Shown here: one piece after another, positions 1-12,440 of the stretch
Layout of the letters: each line of letters opens with the position of its first letter
Position numbering within the stretch: the first letter of the stretch is position 1
Assembly (NCBI GenBank): GCA_963580455.1
Contig: OY756961.1
Location: 12,257,001-12,321,000 of the forward strand
DNA from: Euonymus europaeus
Taxonomy: Eukaryota; Streptophyta; Magnoliopsida; Celastrales; Celastraceae
Length of the DNA: 64,000 nt
Direction of reading: 5' to 3'
Made by a program: the position numbers and the translations under genes
Notes under the pieces: generated by a model
What the model was told of the DNA's origin: nothing
Databases searched by the model: none
The model's input: the letters and a program-made list of their open reading frames with translations, nothing else

Positions 1-1610
1 CATATGTCAAATTTTATGAGTATAAGCTTCCTAGATTATTTCGATGCCAAAACACCAACTTTCTTTGACAAATGGACAAAACCGTTAAAAGCTCCTCCAT
101 AGAGAGAGTTGAGCAACTTCGGACTATGAAAGTTACTCGGGATAGACTTTTTATTGTTTTTCTATGTCAAATTTTACGAGTATAAACTTCCTACATTATT
201 TCGATGACAAAATAACAACTTTCTATGACAAATGGACAAAACCGTTAAAAGCTCCTCCATAGAGAGAGTTGAGCAACTTCGGACTATCAAAGTTGCTCGG
301 GATAGACTTTTTGTTGTTCTTCTATGTCAAATTTTACGAGTATAAGCTTCCTACATTATTTCGATGCCAAAACACCAACTTTTTATGACAAATTGACAAA
401 ACCATTAAAAGCTCCTCCATAGAGAGAGTTGAGCAACTTCGGACCATTAAAATTGCTCTATGTACACTTTTTATTGTTCTTCTATGTCAAATTTTATGAG
501 TATAAGCTTCCGAGATTATTTCGATGCCAAAACACCAACTTTCAAAGACAAATAGACAAAACCGTTACAAGCTCCTCCATAGAGAGTGTTGAGCGACTTC
601 GGACCATCAAAGTTGCTCGGTGTACAATTTTTATTGTTCTTATATGTCAAATTTTACGAGTATAAGCTTCATAGATTATTTCGATGCCGAAACACCAACT
701 ATCTATGACAAATAGACAAAACCGTTACAAGCTCCTCCATAGAGAGTGTTGAGCGACTTCGGACCATCGAAGTTGCTCGGTGTACAATTTTTATTGTTCT
801 TATATGTCAAATTTTACGAGTATAAGCTTCATAGATTATTTCGATGCCAAAACACCAACTATCTATGACAAATAGACAAAATCGTTAAAACCTCCTCCAT
901 AGAGAGAGATGAGCAACTTCGGACTATCAAAGTTGCTCGGGAAAGACTTTTTATTGTTTTTCTATGTCAAATTTTACAAGTATAAGATTCGTACATTATT
1001 TCGATGCCAAAACACCAACTTTCTATGACAAATGGACAAAACCGTTAAAAGCTCCTCCATAGAGAGATTTGAGCAACTTCGGACTATCAAAGTTGCTCGG
1101 GATAGACTTTTTATTGTTCTTTTATGTCAAATTTTACGAGTATAAGCTTCCTACATTATTTCGATGCCAAAACACCAACTTTCTATGACAAATTGACAAA
1201 ACCGTTAAAAGCTCCTCCATAGAGAGAGTTGAGAAACTTCGGACCATTAAAATTGCTCTATGTACACTTTTTATTGTTCTTTTATGTCAAATTTTATGAG
1301 TATAAGCTTTCTAGATTATTTCGATGCCAAAACGCCAACTTTCTATGACAAATGGACAAAACCGTTAAAAGCTCCTCCATAGAGAGTGTTGAGCGACTTC
1401 TAACCATCAAAGTTATTCGGTGTACAATTTTTATTGTTCTTATATGTCAAATTTTACGAGTATATGCTTCAGAGATTATTTCGATGCAAAAACACCAACT
1501 TTCTATGACAAATAGACAAAACCGTTACAAGCTCCTCCATAGAGAGAGTTGACCAACTTCGGACCATCAAAGTTGCTCGGTGTACAATTTTTATTGTTCT
1601 TATATGTCAA
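1..1610 (+). repeat. Diverged monomer block upstream of the first long HOR
   Basis: About ten monomers with mixed variants. The clearest local pair is the two units beginning near 641 and 801 (CTTCATAGATTATT followed by ACTATCTATGACAAATAG), which differ at few positions. Variants here (GAGCAACTTCGGACCATTAAAATTGCTCTATGTACAC at 431-466 in part, and the TTACAAGCTCC form at 565-575) recur in later HOR units. No gene or other element is visible. Confidence 0.8.
271..298. repeat. 9-bp inverted repeat (dyad) present in most monomers, representative copy
   Basis: GAGCAACTT (271-279) and AAGTTGCTC (290-298) are perfect reverse complements separated by a 10-nt spacer (280-289). The same dyad is perfect in many monomers, for example 39,914-39,941. 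In the other main monomer class the left arm is GAGCGACTT and the right arm AAGTTGCTC or AAGTTTCTC, which gives one or two mismatches. It could form a short hairpin in single strands or RNA, or a cruciform under supercoiling. Dyad symmetry has been proposed as a property of centromeric satellites that lack CENP-B boxes. That link is inference here. Confidence 0.85.
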
Positions 1611-2299
1611 ATTTTATGAGTATAAGCTTCATAGATTATTTCGATGCCAAAACACCAACTTTCTATGACAAATGGACGAAACCGTTAAAAGCTCCTCCAT
1701 AGAGAGATTTGAGCAACTTCGGACTATGAAAGTTACTCGGGATAGACTTTTTATTGTTTTTCTATGTCAAATTTTACGAGTATAAGCTTCCCACATTATT
1801 TCGATTCCAAAACACCAACTTTCTATGACAAATGGACAAAACCGTTAAAAGCTCCTCCATAGAGAGAGTTGAGCAACTTCGGACTATCAAAGTTGCTCGG
1901 GATAGACTTTTTATTGTTCTTCTATGTCAAATTTTACGAGTATAAGCTTCCTACATTATTTCGATGCCAAAACACCAACTTTCTATGACAAATTGACAAA
2001 ACCGTTAAAGCTCCTCCACAGAGAGAGTTGAGCAACTTCGGACCATTAAAAGTGCTCTTTGTACACTTTTTATTGTTCTTCTATGTCAAATTTTATGAGT
2101 TTAAGCTTCCTAGATTATTTCGATGCCAAAAAACCAACTTTCTATGACAAATGGACAAAACCGTTAAAAGCACCTCCATAGAGAGTGTTAAGCGACTTCG
2201 GACCATCAAAGTTACTCGGTGTACAATTTTTATTGTTCTTATATGTTCAATTTTACGAGTATAAGCTTCAGAGTTTATTTCGATGCAAAAACACCAACT

Positions 2300-4340
2300 T
2301 TCTATGACAAATAGACAAAACCGTTACAAGCTCCTCCATAGAGAGAGTTGAGCAACTTCGGACCATCAAAGTTGCTTGGTGTACAATTTTTATTGTTCTT
2401 ATATGTCAAATTTTATGAGTATAAGCTTCATAGATTATTTCGATGCGAAAACACCAACTTTCTATGACAAATGGACGAAACCGTTAAAAGCTCCTCCATA
2501 GAGAGAGTTGGGCAACTTCGGACTATGAAAGTTACTCGGGATAGACTTTTTATTGTTTTTCTATGTCAAATTTTACGAGTATAAGCTTCCTACACTATTT
2601 CGATTCCAAAACACCAACTTTCTATGACAAATGGACAAAACCGTTAAAAGCTCCTCCAAAGAGAGAGTTGAGCAACTTCGGACTATCAAAGTTGCTCGGG
2701 ATAGACTTTTTATTGTTCTTCTATGTCAAATTTTACGAGTATAAGCTTCCTACATTATTTCGATGACAAAACACCAACTTTCTATGACAAATTGACAAAA
2801 CCGTTAAAAGCTCCTCCACAGAGAGAATTGAGCAACTTCGGACCATTAAAAGTGCTCTTTGTACACTTTTTATTGTTCTTTTATGTCAAATTTTATGAGT
2901 ATAAGCTTCCTAGATTATTTCGATGCCAAAAAACCAACTTTCTATGACAAATGGAGAAAACCGTTAAAAGCTCTTCCATAGAGAGTGTTAAGCGACTTCG
3001 GACCATCAAAGTTACTCGGTGTACAATTTTTATTTTTCTTATTTGTCCAATTTTACGAGTATAAGCTTCAGAGATTATTTCGATGCCAAAACACCAACTA
3101 TCTATGACAAATAGACAAAACCGTTAAAACCTCCTCCATAGAGAGAGATGAGCAACTTCGGACTATCAAAGTTGCTCGCGAAAGACTTTTTATTGTTTTT
3201 CTATGTCAAATTTTACAAGTATAAGATTCGTACATTATTTCGATGCCAAAACACCAACTTTCTATGACAAATGGACAAAACCGTTAAAAGCTCCTCCATA
3301 GAGAGAGTTGAGCAACTTCGGACTATCAAAGTTGCTCGGGATAGACTTTTTATTGTTCTTTTATGTCAAATTTTACGAGTATAAGCTTCCTACATTATTT
3401 CGATGCCAAAACACCAACTTTCTATGACAAATAGACAAAACCGTTACAAGCTCCTCCATAGAGAGAGTTGAGCAACTTCGGACCATCAAAGTTGCTCGGT
3501 GTACAATTTTTATTGTTCTTATATGTCAAATTTTATGAGTATAAGCTTCATAGATTATTTCGATGCGAAAACACCAACTTTCTATGACAAATGGACGAAA
3601 CCGTTAAAAGCTCCTCCATAGAGAGAGTTGGGCAACTTCGGACTATGAAAGTTACTCGGGATAGACTTTTTATTGTTTTTCTATGTCAAATTTTACGAGT
3701 ATAAGCTTCCTACATTATTTCGATTCCAAAACACCAACTTTCTATGACAAATGGACAAAACCGTTAAAAGCTCCTCCAAAGAGAGAGTTGAGCAACTTTG
3801 GACTATCAAAGTTGCTCGGGATAGACTTTTTATTGTTCTTCTATGTCAAATTTTACGAGTATAAGCTTCCTACATTATTTCGATGACAAAACACCAACTT
3901 TCTATGACAAATTGACAAAACCGTTAAAAGCTCCTCCACAGAGAGAATTGAGCAACTTCGGACCATTAAAAGTGCTCTTTGTACACTTTTTATTGTTCTT
4001 TTATGTCAAATTTTATGAGTATAAGCTTCCTAGATTATTTCGATGCCAAAAAACCAACTTTCTATAACAAATGGACAAAACCGTTAAAAGCTCTTCCATA
4101 GAGAGTGTTAAGCGACTTCGGACCATCAAAGTTACTCGGTGTACAATTTTTATTTTTCTTATTTGTCCAATTTTACGAGTATAAGCTTCAGAGATTATTT
4201 CGATGCCAAAACACCAATTATCTATGACAAATAGACAAAACCGTTAAAACCTCCTCCATAGAGAGAGATGAGCAACTTCAGACTATCAAAGTTGCTCGGG
4301 AAAGACTTTTTATTGTTTTTCTATGTCAAATTTTACGAGT
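2300..4340 (+). repeat. Internal 7-monomer (1,120-bp) tandem duplication in HOR A
   Basis: About 2,300-3,420 and 3,420-4,340 match with a 1,120-bp offset (exactly 7 x 160). Both carry the CGATTCCAAAACACC monomer followed by the TCCTCCAAAGAGAGAG form, the ATTTCGATGACAAAACACC monomer and the TTTGTCCAATTTTACGAG variant. Small differences remain, such as CTACACTATT at 2,591 against CTACATTATT at 3,711. The duplication is retained in HOR A copy 2 (6,300-8,340), so it predates the 4-kb duplication. Confidence 0.85.
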
Positions 4341-4820
4341 ATAAGCTTCAGAGATTATTTCGATGCCAAAACACCAACTTTCTATGACAAATAGACAAAA
4401 CCGTTACAAGCTCCTCCATAGAGAGAGTTGACCAACTTCGGACCATCAAAGTTACTCGGTGTACAATTTTTATTGTTCTTATATGTCCTATTTTACGAGT
4501 ATAAGCTTCAGAGATTATTTCGATGCCAAAACACCAATTATCTATGACAAATAGACAAAACCGTTAAAACCTCCTCCATAGAGAGAGATGAGCAACTTCA
4601 GACTATCAAAGTTGCTCGGGAAAGACTTTTTATTGTTTTTCTATGTCAAATTTTACGAGTATAAGCTTCAGAGATTATTTCGATGCCAAAACACCAACTT
4701 TCTATGACAAATAGACAAAACCGTTACAAGCTCCTCCATAGAGAGAGTTGACCAACTTCGGACCATCAAAGTTACTCGGTGTACAATTTTTATTGTTCTT
4801 ATATGTCCTATTTTACGAGT
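4181..4820 (+). repeat. 320-bp dimer, two tandem copies
   Basis: 4,181-4,500 and 4,501-4,820 match along the dimer except at their junction edges. The first monomer carries ACACCAATTATCTATGAC and the AAAACCTCCTCC form with GAGAGATGAGCAAC. The second carries GTTACAAGCTCC, GAGTTGACCAAC and ATATGTCCTATTTTACGAG. The equivalent place in HOR A copy 2 (8,180-8,500) has one copy. Confidence 0.85.
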
Positions 4821-5619
4821 ATAAGCTTCCTAGATTATTTCGATGCCAAAACACCTTCTTTCTCTGACAAATGGACAAAACCGTTAAAAGCTCCTCCATA
4901 GAGAGAGTTGAGCAACTTCGAACTATGAAAGTTGCTCGGGATAGACCTTTTGTTGTTCTTCTATGTGAAATTTTACGAGTATAAGCTTCCTAGATTATTT
5001 CGATGCCAAAACACCAACTTTCTATGACAAATAGACAAAACCGTTACAAGCTCCTCCATAGAGAGAGTTGAGCGACTTCGGAGCATCAAAGTTTCTCAGT
5101 GTACAATTTTTATTGTTCTTATATGTCAAATTTTACGAGTATAAGCTTCCTAGATTATTTCGATGCCAAAACACCTTCTTTCTCTGACAAATGGACAAAA
5201 CCGTTAAAAGCTCCTCCATAGAGAGAGTTGAGCAACTTCGAACTATGAAAGTTGCTCGGGATAGACCTTTTGTTGTTCTTCTATGTGAAATTTTATGAGT
5301 ATAAGCTTCCTAGATTATTTCGATGACAAAACAGCAACTTTTTACGACAAATAGACAAAACCGTTAAGAGCTCTTCCATAGAGAGTGTTGAGCGACTTCG
5401 GACCATCAAAGTTGATCGTTGTACAATTTTTATTGTTCTTATATGTCTAATTTTACGAGTATAAGCTTCAGAGATTATTTCGATGCCAAAACACCAACTT
5501 TCTATGACAAATAGAAAAAACCGTTACAAGCTCCTCCATAGAGAGAGTTGAGCGACTTCGGACCATCAAAGTTGCTCGGTGTACAATTTTTATTGTTCTT
5601 ATATGTCAAATTTTATGAG

Positions 5620-8600
5620 TATAAGCTTCATAGATTATTTCGATGCCAAAACACCAACTTTCTATGACAAATGGACGAAACCGTTAAAAGCTCCTCCATA
5701 GAGAGATTTGAGCAACTTCGGACTATGAAAGTTACTCGGGATAGACTTTTTATTGTTTTTCTATGTCAAATTTTACGAGTATAAGCTTCCCACATTATTT
5801 CGATTCCAAAACACCAACTTTCTATGACAAATGGACAAAACCGTTAAAAGCTCCTCCATAGAGAGAGTTGAGCAACTTCGGACTATCAAAGTTGCTCGCG
5901 ATAGACTTTTTATTGTTCTTCTATGTCAAATTTTACGAGTATAAGCTTCCTACATTATTTCGATGCCAAAACACCAACTTTCTATGACAAATTGACAAAA
6001 CCGTTAAAGCTCCTCCACAGAGAGAGTTGAGCAACTTCGGACCATTAAAAGTGCTCTTTGTACACTTTTTATTGTTCTTCTATGTCAAATTTTATGAGTT
6101 TAAGCTTCCTAGATTATTTCGATGCCAAAAAACCAACTTTCTATGACAAATGGACAAAACCGTTAAAAGCACCTCCATAGAGAGTGTTAAGCGACTTCGG
6201 ACCATCAAAGTTACTCGGTGTACAATTTTTATTGTTCTTATATGTTCAATTTTACGAGTATAAGCTTCAGAGTTTATTTCGATGCAAAAACACCAACTTT
6301 CTATGACAAATAGACAAAACCGTTACAAGCTCCTCCATAGAGAGAGTTGAGCAACTTCGGACCATCAAAGTTGCTCGGTGTACAATTTTTATTGTTCTTA
6401 TATGTCAAATTTTATGAGTATAAGCTTCATAGATTATTTCGATGCGAAAACACCAACTTTCTATGACAAATGGACGAAACCGTTAAAAGCTCCTCCATAG
6501 AGAGAGTTGGGCAACTTCGGACTATGAAAGTTACTCGGGATAGACTTTTTATTGTTTTTCTATGTCAAATTTTACGAGTATAAGCTTCCTACACTATTTC
6601 GATTCCAAAACACCAACTTTCTATGACAAATGGACAAAACCGTTAAAAGCTCCTCCAAAGAGAGAGTTGAGCAACTTCGGACTATCAAAGTTGCTCGGGA
6701 TAGACTTTTTATTGTTCTTCTATGTCAAATTTTACGAGTATAAGCTTCCTACATTATTTCGATGACAAAACACCAACTTTCTATGACAAATTGACAAAAC
6801 CGTTAAAAGCTCCTCCACAGAGAGAATTGAGCAACTTCGGACCATTAAAAGTGCTCTTTGTACACTTTTTATTGTTCTTTTATGTCAAATTTTATGAGTA
6901 TAAGCTTCCTAGATTATTTCGATGCCAAAAAACCAACTTTCTATGACAAATGGACAAAACCGTTAAAAGCTCTTCCATAGAGAGTGTTAAGCGACTTCGG
7001 ACCATCAAAGTTACTCGGTGTACAATTTTTATTTTTCTTATTTGTCCAATTTTACGAGTATAAGCTTCAGAGATTATTTCGATGCCAAAACACCAACTAT
7101 CTATGACAAATAGACAAAACCGTTAAAACCTCCTCCATAGAGAGAGATGAGCAACTTCGGACTATCAAAGTTGCTCGGGAAAGACTTTTTATTGTTTTTC
7201 TATGTCAAATTTTACAAGTATAAGATTCGTACATTATTTCGATGCCAAAACACCAACTTTCTATGACAAATGGACAAAACCGTTAAAAGCTCCTCCATAG
7301 AGAGAGTTGAGCAACTTCGGACTATCAAAGTTGCTCGGGATAGACTTTTTATTGTTCTTTTATGTCAAATTTTACGAGTATAAGCTTCCTACATTATTTC
7401 GATGCCAAAACACCAACTTTCTATGACAAATAGACAAAACCGTTACAAGCTCCTCCATAGAGAGAGTTGAGCAACTTCGGACCATCAAAGTTGCTCGGTG
7501 TACAATTTTTATTGTTCTTATATGTCAAATTTTATGAGTATAAGCTTCATAGATTATTTCGATGCGAAAACACCAACTTTCTATGACAAATGGACGAAAC
7601 CGTTAAAAGCTCCTCCATAGAGAGAGTTGGGCAACTTCGGACTATGAAAGTTACTCGGGATAGACTTTTTATTGTTTTTCTATGTCAAATTTTACGAGTA
7701 TAAGCTTCCTACACTATTTCGATTCCAAAACACCAACTTTCTATGACAAATGGACAAAACCGTTAAAAGCTCCTCCAAAGAGAGAGTTGAGCAACTTTGG
7801 ACTATCAAAGTTGCTCGGGATAGACTTTTTATTGTTCTTCTATGTCAAATTTTACGAGTATAAGCTTCCTACATTATTTCGATGACAAAACACCAACTTT
7901 CTATGACAAATTGACAAAACCGTTAAAAGCTCCTCCACAGAGAGAATTGAGCAACTTCGGACCATTAAAAGTGCTCTTTGTACACTTTTTATTGTTCTTT
8001 TATGTCAAATTTTATGAGTATAAGCTTCCTAGATTATTTCGATGCCAAAAAACCAACTTTCTATAACAAATGGACAAAACCGTTAAAAGCTCTTCCATAG
8101 AGAGTGTTAAGCGACTTCGGACCATCAAAGTTACTCGGTGTACAATTTTTATTTTTCTTATTTGTCCAATTTTACGAGTATAAGCTTCAGAGATTATTTC
8201 GATGCCAAAACACCAATTATCTATGACAAATAGACAAAACCGTTAAAACCTCCTCCATAGAGAGAGATGAGCAACTTCAGACTATCAAAGTTGCTCGGGA
8301 AAGACTTTTTATTGTTTTTCTATGTCAAATTTTACGAGTATAAGCTTCAGAGATTATTTCGATGCCAAAACACCAACTTTCTATGACAAATAGACAAAAC
8401 CGTTACAAGCTCCTCCATAGAGAGAGTTGACCAACTTCGGACCATCAAAGTTACTCGGTGTACAATTTTTATTGTTCTTATATGTCCTATTTTACGAGTA
8501 TAAGCTTCCTAGATTATTTCGATGCCAAAACACCTTCTTTCTCTGACAAATGGACAAAACCGTTAAAAGCTCCTACATAGAGAGAGTTGAGCAACTTCGA

Positions 8601-9240
8601 ACTATGAAAGTTGCTCGGGATAGACCTTTTGTTGTTCTTCTATGTGAAATTTTACGAGTATAAGCTTCCTAGATTATTTCGATGCCAAAACACCAACTTT
8701 CTATGACAAATAGACAAAACCGTTACAAGCTCCTCCATAGAGAGAGTTGAGCGACTTCGGAGCATCAAAGTTTCTCAGTGTACAATTTTTATTGTTCTTA
8801 TATGTCAAATTTTACGAGTATAAGCTTCCTAGATTATTTCGATGCCAAAACACCTTCTTTCTCTGACAAATGGACAAAACCGTTAAAAGCTCCTCCATAG
8901 AGAGAGTTGAGCAACTTCGAACTATGAAAGTTGCTCGGGATAGACCTTTTGTTGTTCTTCTATGTGAAATTTTATGAGTATAAGCTTCCTAGATTATTTC
9001 GATGACAAAACAGCAACTTTTTACGACAAATAGACAAAACCGTTAAGAGCTCTTCCATAGAGAGTGTTGAGCGACTTCGGACCATCAAAGTTGATCGTTG
9101 TACAATTTTTATTGTTCTTATATGTCTAATTTTACGAGTATAAGCTTCAGAGATTATTTCGATGCCAAAACACCAACTTTGACAAATATAAAAAACCGTT
9201 ACAAGCTCCTCCATAGAGAGAGTTGAGCGACTTCGGACCA
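5620..9240 (+). repeat. HOR A, copy 2 (about 23 monomers)
   Basis: Matches 1,610-5,600 monomer by monomer. The offset is 3,999 bp up to about 8,180 and 3,679 bp after about 8,500, because one 320-bp dimer present twice in copy 1 is present once here. A 4-bp deletion (CTAT lost between 9,180 and 9,181) distinguishes this copy from the equivalent monomers at 5,490-5,520 and 12,370. After about 9,240 the sequence passes into HOR B. Confidence 0.85.
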
Positions 9241-12200
9241 TCAAAGTTGCTCGGTGTACAATTTTTATTGTTCTTATATGTCAAATTTTATGAGTATAAG
9301 CTTCCTAGATTATTTCGATGCCAAAACACCAACTTTCTTTGACAAATGGACAAAACCGTTAAAAGCGCCTCCATAGAGAGAGTTGAGCAACTTCGGACCA
9401 TCAAAGTTGCTCGGTATACACTTTTTATTGTTCTTATATGTCAAATTTTAAGAGTATAAACTTCATAGATTATTTCGATGCCAAAACACCAACTTTCTAT
9501 GACAAATGGACGAAATCGTTAAAAGCTCCTCCATAGAGAGTGTTGAGCGACTTCGGACCATTAAAGTTTTTCGGTGTACACTTTTTATTGTTCTTATATG
9601 TCAAATTTTACGAGTATAAGCTTCCTAGATTATTTCGATGCCAAAACACCATCTTTCTTTGACAAATGGACAAAACCGTTAAAAGCGCCTCCATAGAGAG
9701 AGTTGAGCGACTTCAAACCATCAAAGTTTCTCGGTGTACACTTGTTATTGTTCTTATATGTCAAATTTTACGAGTATAAGCTTCCTAGATTATTTCGATG
9801 CCAAAACACCATCTTTCTTTCACAAATGGACAAAACCGTTAAAAGCGCCTCCATAGAGAGAGTTGAGCAACTTCGCACTATCAAAGTTGCTCGGGATAGA
9901 CCTTTTGTTGTTCGTCTATGTGAAATTTTATGAGTATAAGCTTCCTAGATTATTTCGATGCCAAAACACCAACTTTCTATGACAAATGGACAAAACCGTT
10001 AAAAGCTCCTCCCTAGAGAGTGTTGAGCGACTTCGGACCATCAAAGTTGCTCGGTGTACAATTTTTATTGTTCTTATATGTCAAATTTTACGAGTATATG
10101 CTTCCTGGATTATTTCGATGCCAAAACACCAACTATCTATGACAAATGGACAAAACCGTTAAAAGCTCCTCGATAGAGAGTGTTGAGCGACTTCGGACCA
10201 TCGAAGTTTCTCGGTGTACACAATTATTGTTCTTATATGTCAAATTTTACGAGTATAAGCTTCCTAGATTATTTCGATGCCAAAACACCATCTTTCTTTG
10301 ACAAATGGACAAAACCGTTAAAAGCTCCTCCATAGAGAGAGTTGAGCAACTTCGGACTATCAAAGTTGCTCGAGATAGACCTTTTGTTGTTCTTCTATGT
10401 GAAATTTTATGAGTATAGGCTTCATAGATTATTTCGATGCCAAAACACCAACTATCTGTGACAAATGGACAAAACCGTTAAAAGCTCCTCCATAAAGAGT
10501 GTTGAGCGACATCGGACCATCAAAGTTTCTCGGTGTACACTTTTTATTGTTCTTATATGTCAAATTTTACGAGTATAAGCTTCCTAGATTATTTCGATGC
10601 CGAAACACCATCTTTCTTTGACAAATGGACAAAACCGGTAAAAGCTCTTCCATAGAGAGAGTTGAGCAACTTCGGACTATCAAAGTTGCTCGGGATAGAC
10701 CTTTTATTGTTCTTCTATGTGAAATTTTACGAGTATAAGCTTCCTAGATTATTTCGTTGCCAAAACACCAACTTTCTATGACAAATGGACAAAACCGTTA
10801 AAAGCTCCTCCATAGAGAGAGTTGAGCAACTTCGCACCATCATAGTTGCTCGGTGTACACTTTTTATTGTTCTTATATGTCAAATTTTAAGAGTATAAAC
10901 TTCATAGATTATTTCGATGCCGAAACACCAACTTTCTATGACAAATGGACGAAACCGTTAAAAGTTCCTCCATAGAGAGAGTTGAGCGACTTCGGAGCAT
11001 CAAAGTTGCTCGGGATAGACTTTTTATTGTTCTTCTATGTCAAATTTTACGAGTATAAGCTTCCTACATTATTTCGATGCCAAAACACCAACTTTCTATG
11101 ACAAATTGACAAAACCGTTAAAAGCTCCTCCAAAGAGAGAGTTGAGCAACTTCGGACTATCAAAGTTGCTCGGGATAGACTTTTTATTGTTCTTCTATGT
11201 CAAATTTTACGAGTATAAGCTTCCTACATTATTTCGATGCCAAAACACCAACTTTCTATGACAAATTGACAAAACCGTTAAAAGCTCCTCCACAGAGAGA
11301 ATTGAGCAACTTCGGACCATTAAAAGTGCTCTTTGTACACCTTTTATTGTTCTTTTATGTCAAATTTTATGAGTATAAGCTTCCTAGATTATTTCGATGA
11401 CAAAAAACCAACTTTCTATGACAAATGGACAAAACCGTTAAAAGCTCTTCCATAGAGAGTGTTAAGCGACTTCGGACCATCAAAGTTACTCGGTGTACAA
11501 TTTTTATTTTTCTTATTTGTCCAATTTTACGAGTATAAGCTTCAGAGATTATTTCGATGCCAAAACACCAACTTTCTATGACAAATAGACAAAACCGTTA
11601 CAAGCTCCTCCATAGAGAGAGTTGAGCAACTTCGGACCATCAAAGTTACTCGGTGTACAATTTTTATTGTTCTTATATGTCCTATTTTACGAGTATAAGC
11701 TTCCTAGATTATTTCGATGCCAAAACACCTTCTTTCTCTGACAAATGGACAAAACCGTTAAAAGCTCCTCCATAGAGAGAGTTGAGCAACTTCGAACTAT
11801 GAAAGTTGCTCGGGATAGACCTTTTGTTGTTCTTCTATGTGAAATTTTACGAGTATAAGCTTCCTAGATTATTTCGATGCCAAAACACCAACTTTCTATG
11901 ACAAATAGACAAAACCGTTACAAGCTCCTCCATAGAGAGAGTTGAGCGACTTCGGAGCATCAAAGTTTCTCAGTGTACAATTTTTATTGTTCTTATATGT
12001 CAAATTTTACGAGTATAAGCTTCCTAGATTATTTCGATGCCAAAACACCTTCTTTATCTGACAAATGGACAAAACCGTTAAAAGCTCCTCCATAGAGAGA
12101 GTTGAGCAACTTCGAACTATGAAAGTTGCTCGGGATAGACCTTTTGTTGTTCTTCTATGTGAAATTTTATGAGTATAAGCTTCCTAGATTATTTCGATGA

Positions 12201-12440
12201 CAAAACAGCAACTTTTTACGACAAATAGACAAAACCGTTAAGAGCTCTTCCATAGAGAGTGTTGAGCGACTTCGGACCATCAAAGTTGATCGTTGTACAA
12301 TTTTTATTGTTCTTATATGTCCAATTTTACGAGTATAAGCTTCAGAGATTATTTCGATGCCAAAACACCAACTTTCTATGACAAATAGAAAAAACCGTTA
12401 CAAGCTCCTCCATAGAGAGAGTTGAGCGACTTCGGACCAT
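9241..12440 (+). repeat. HOR B, copy 1 (20 monomers, 3,199 bp)
   Basis: The block recurs at +3,199 bp: the GCGCCTCC, CTTCAAACCATC and CACTTGTTATTG monomer near 9,690-9,745 recurs near 12,890-12,945. Its right part (about 11,000-12,440) is instead closest to the end of HOR A (about 7,650-9,240), offset 3,355 bp, so this unit is a composite of new monomers plus a third copy of the HOR A tail. In that tail the dimer monomer with ACACCAATTATC is absent altogether. A 1-bp-short monomer (GTGTACACAATTATTG at 10,214) is a useful tag. Confidence 0.82.

Larger units (their letters stand above)
1610..5619 (+). repeat. HOR A, copy 1 (25 monomers, about 3,999 bp)
   Basis: Sequence from about 1,610 onward reappears 3,999 bp later. 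For example CTTCATAGATTATT with AAATGGACGAAACCG near 1,629-1,685 recurs near 5,628-5,684, and the 1-bp-short CCGTTAAAGCTCC form at about 2,002 recurs at about 6,001. The period is 25 x 160 minus that single-base deletion. Boundaries are set where the two copies stop matching, so they are good to a few tens of bases. The unit contains an internal 7-monomer duplication and a duplicated dimer. Confidence 0.85.

Noticed and set aside
2563..2947. Open frames of 67-74 codons starting MSNFTSISF, repeated at 3,683, 6,562, 7,682 and 11,037
   Set aside because: They are translations of the satellite itself. Each spans about 1.4 monomers, the same bases are read in other frames in the next monomer because 160 is not a multiple of three, and copies with stop codons are just as common. 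No coding signal is seen.
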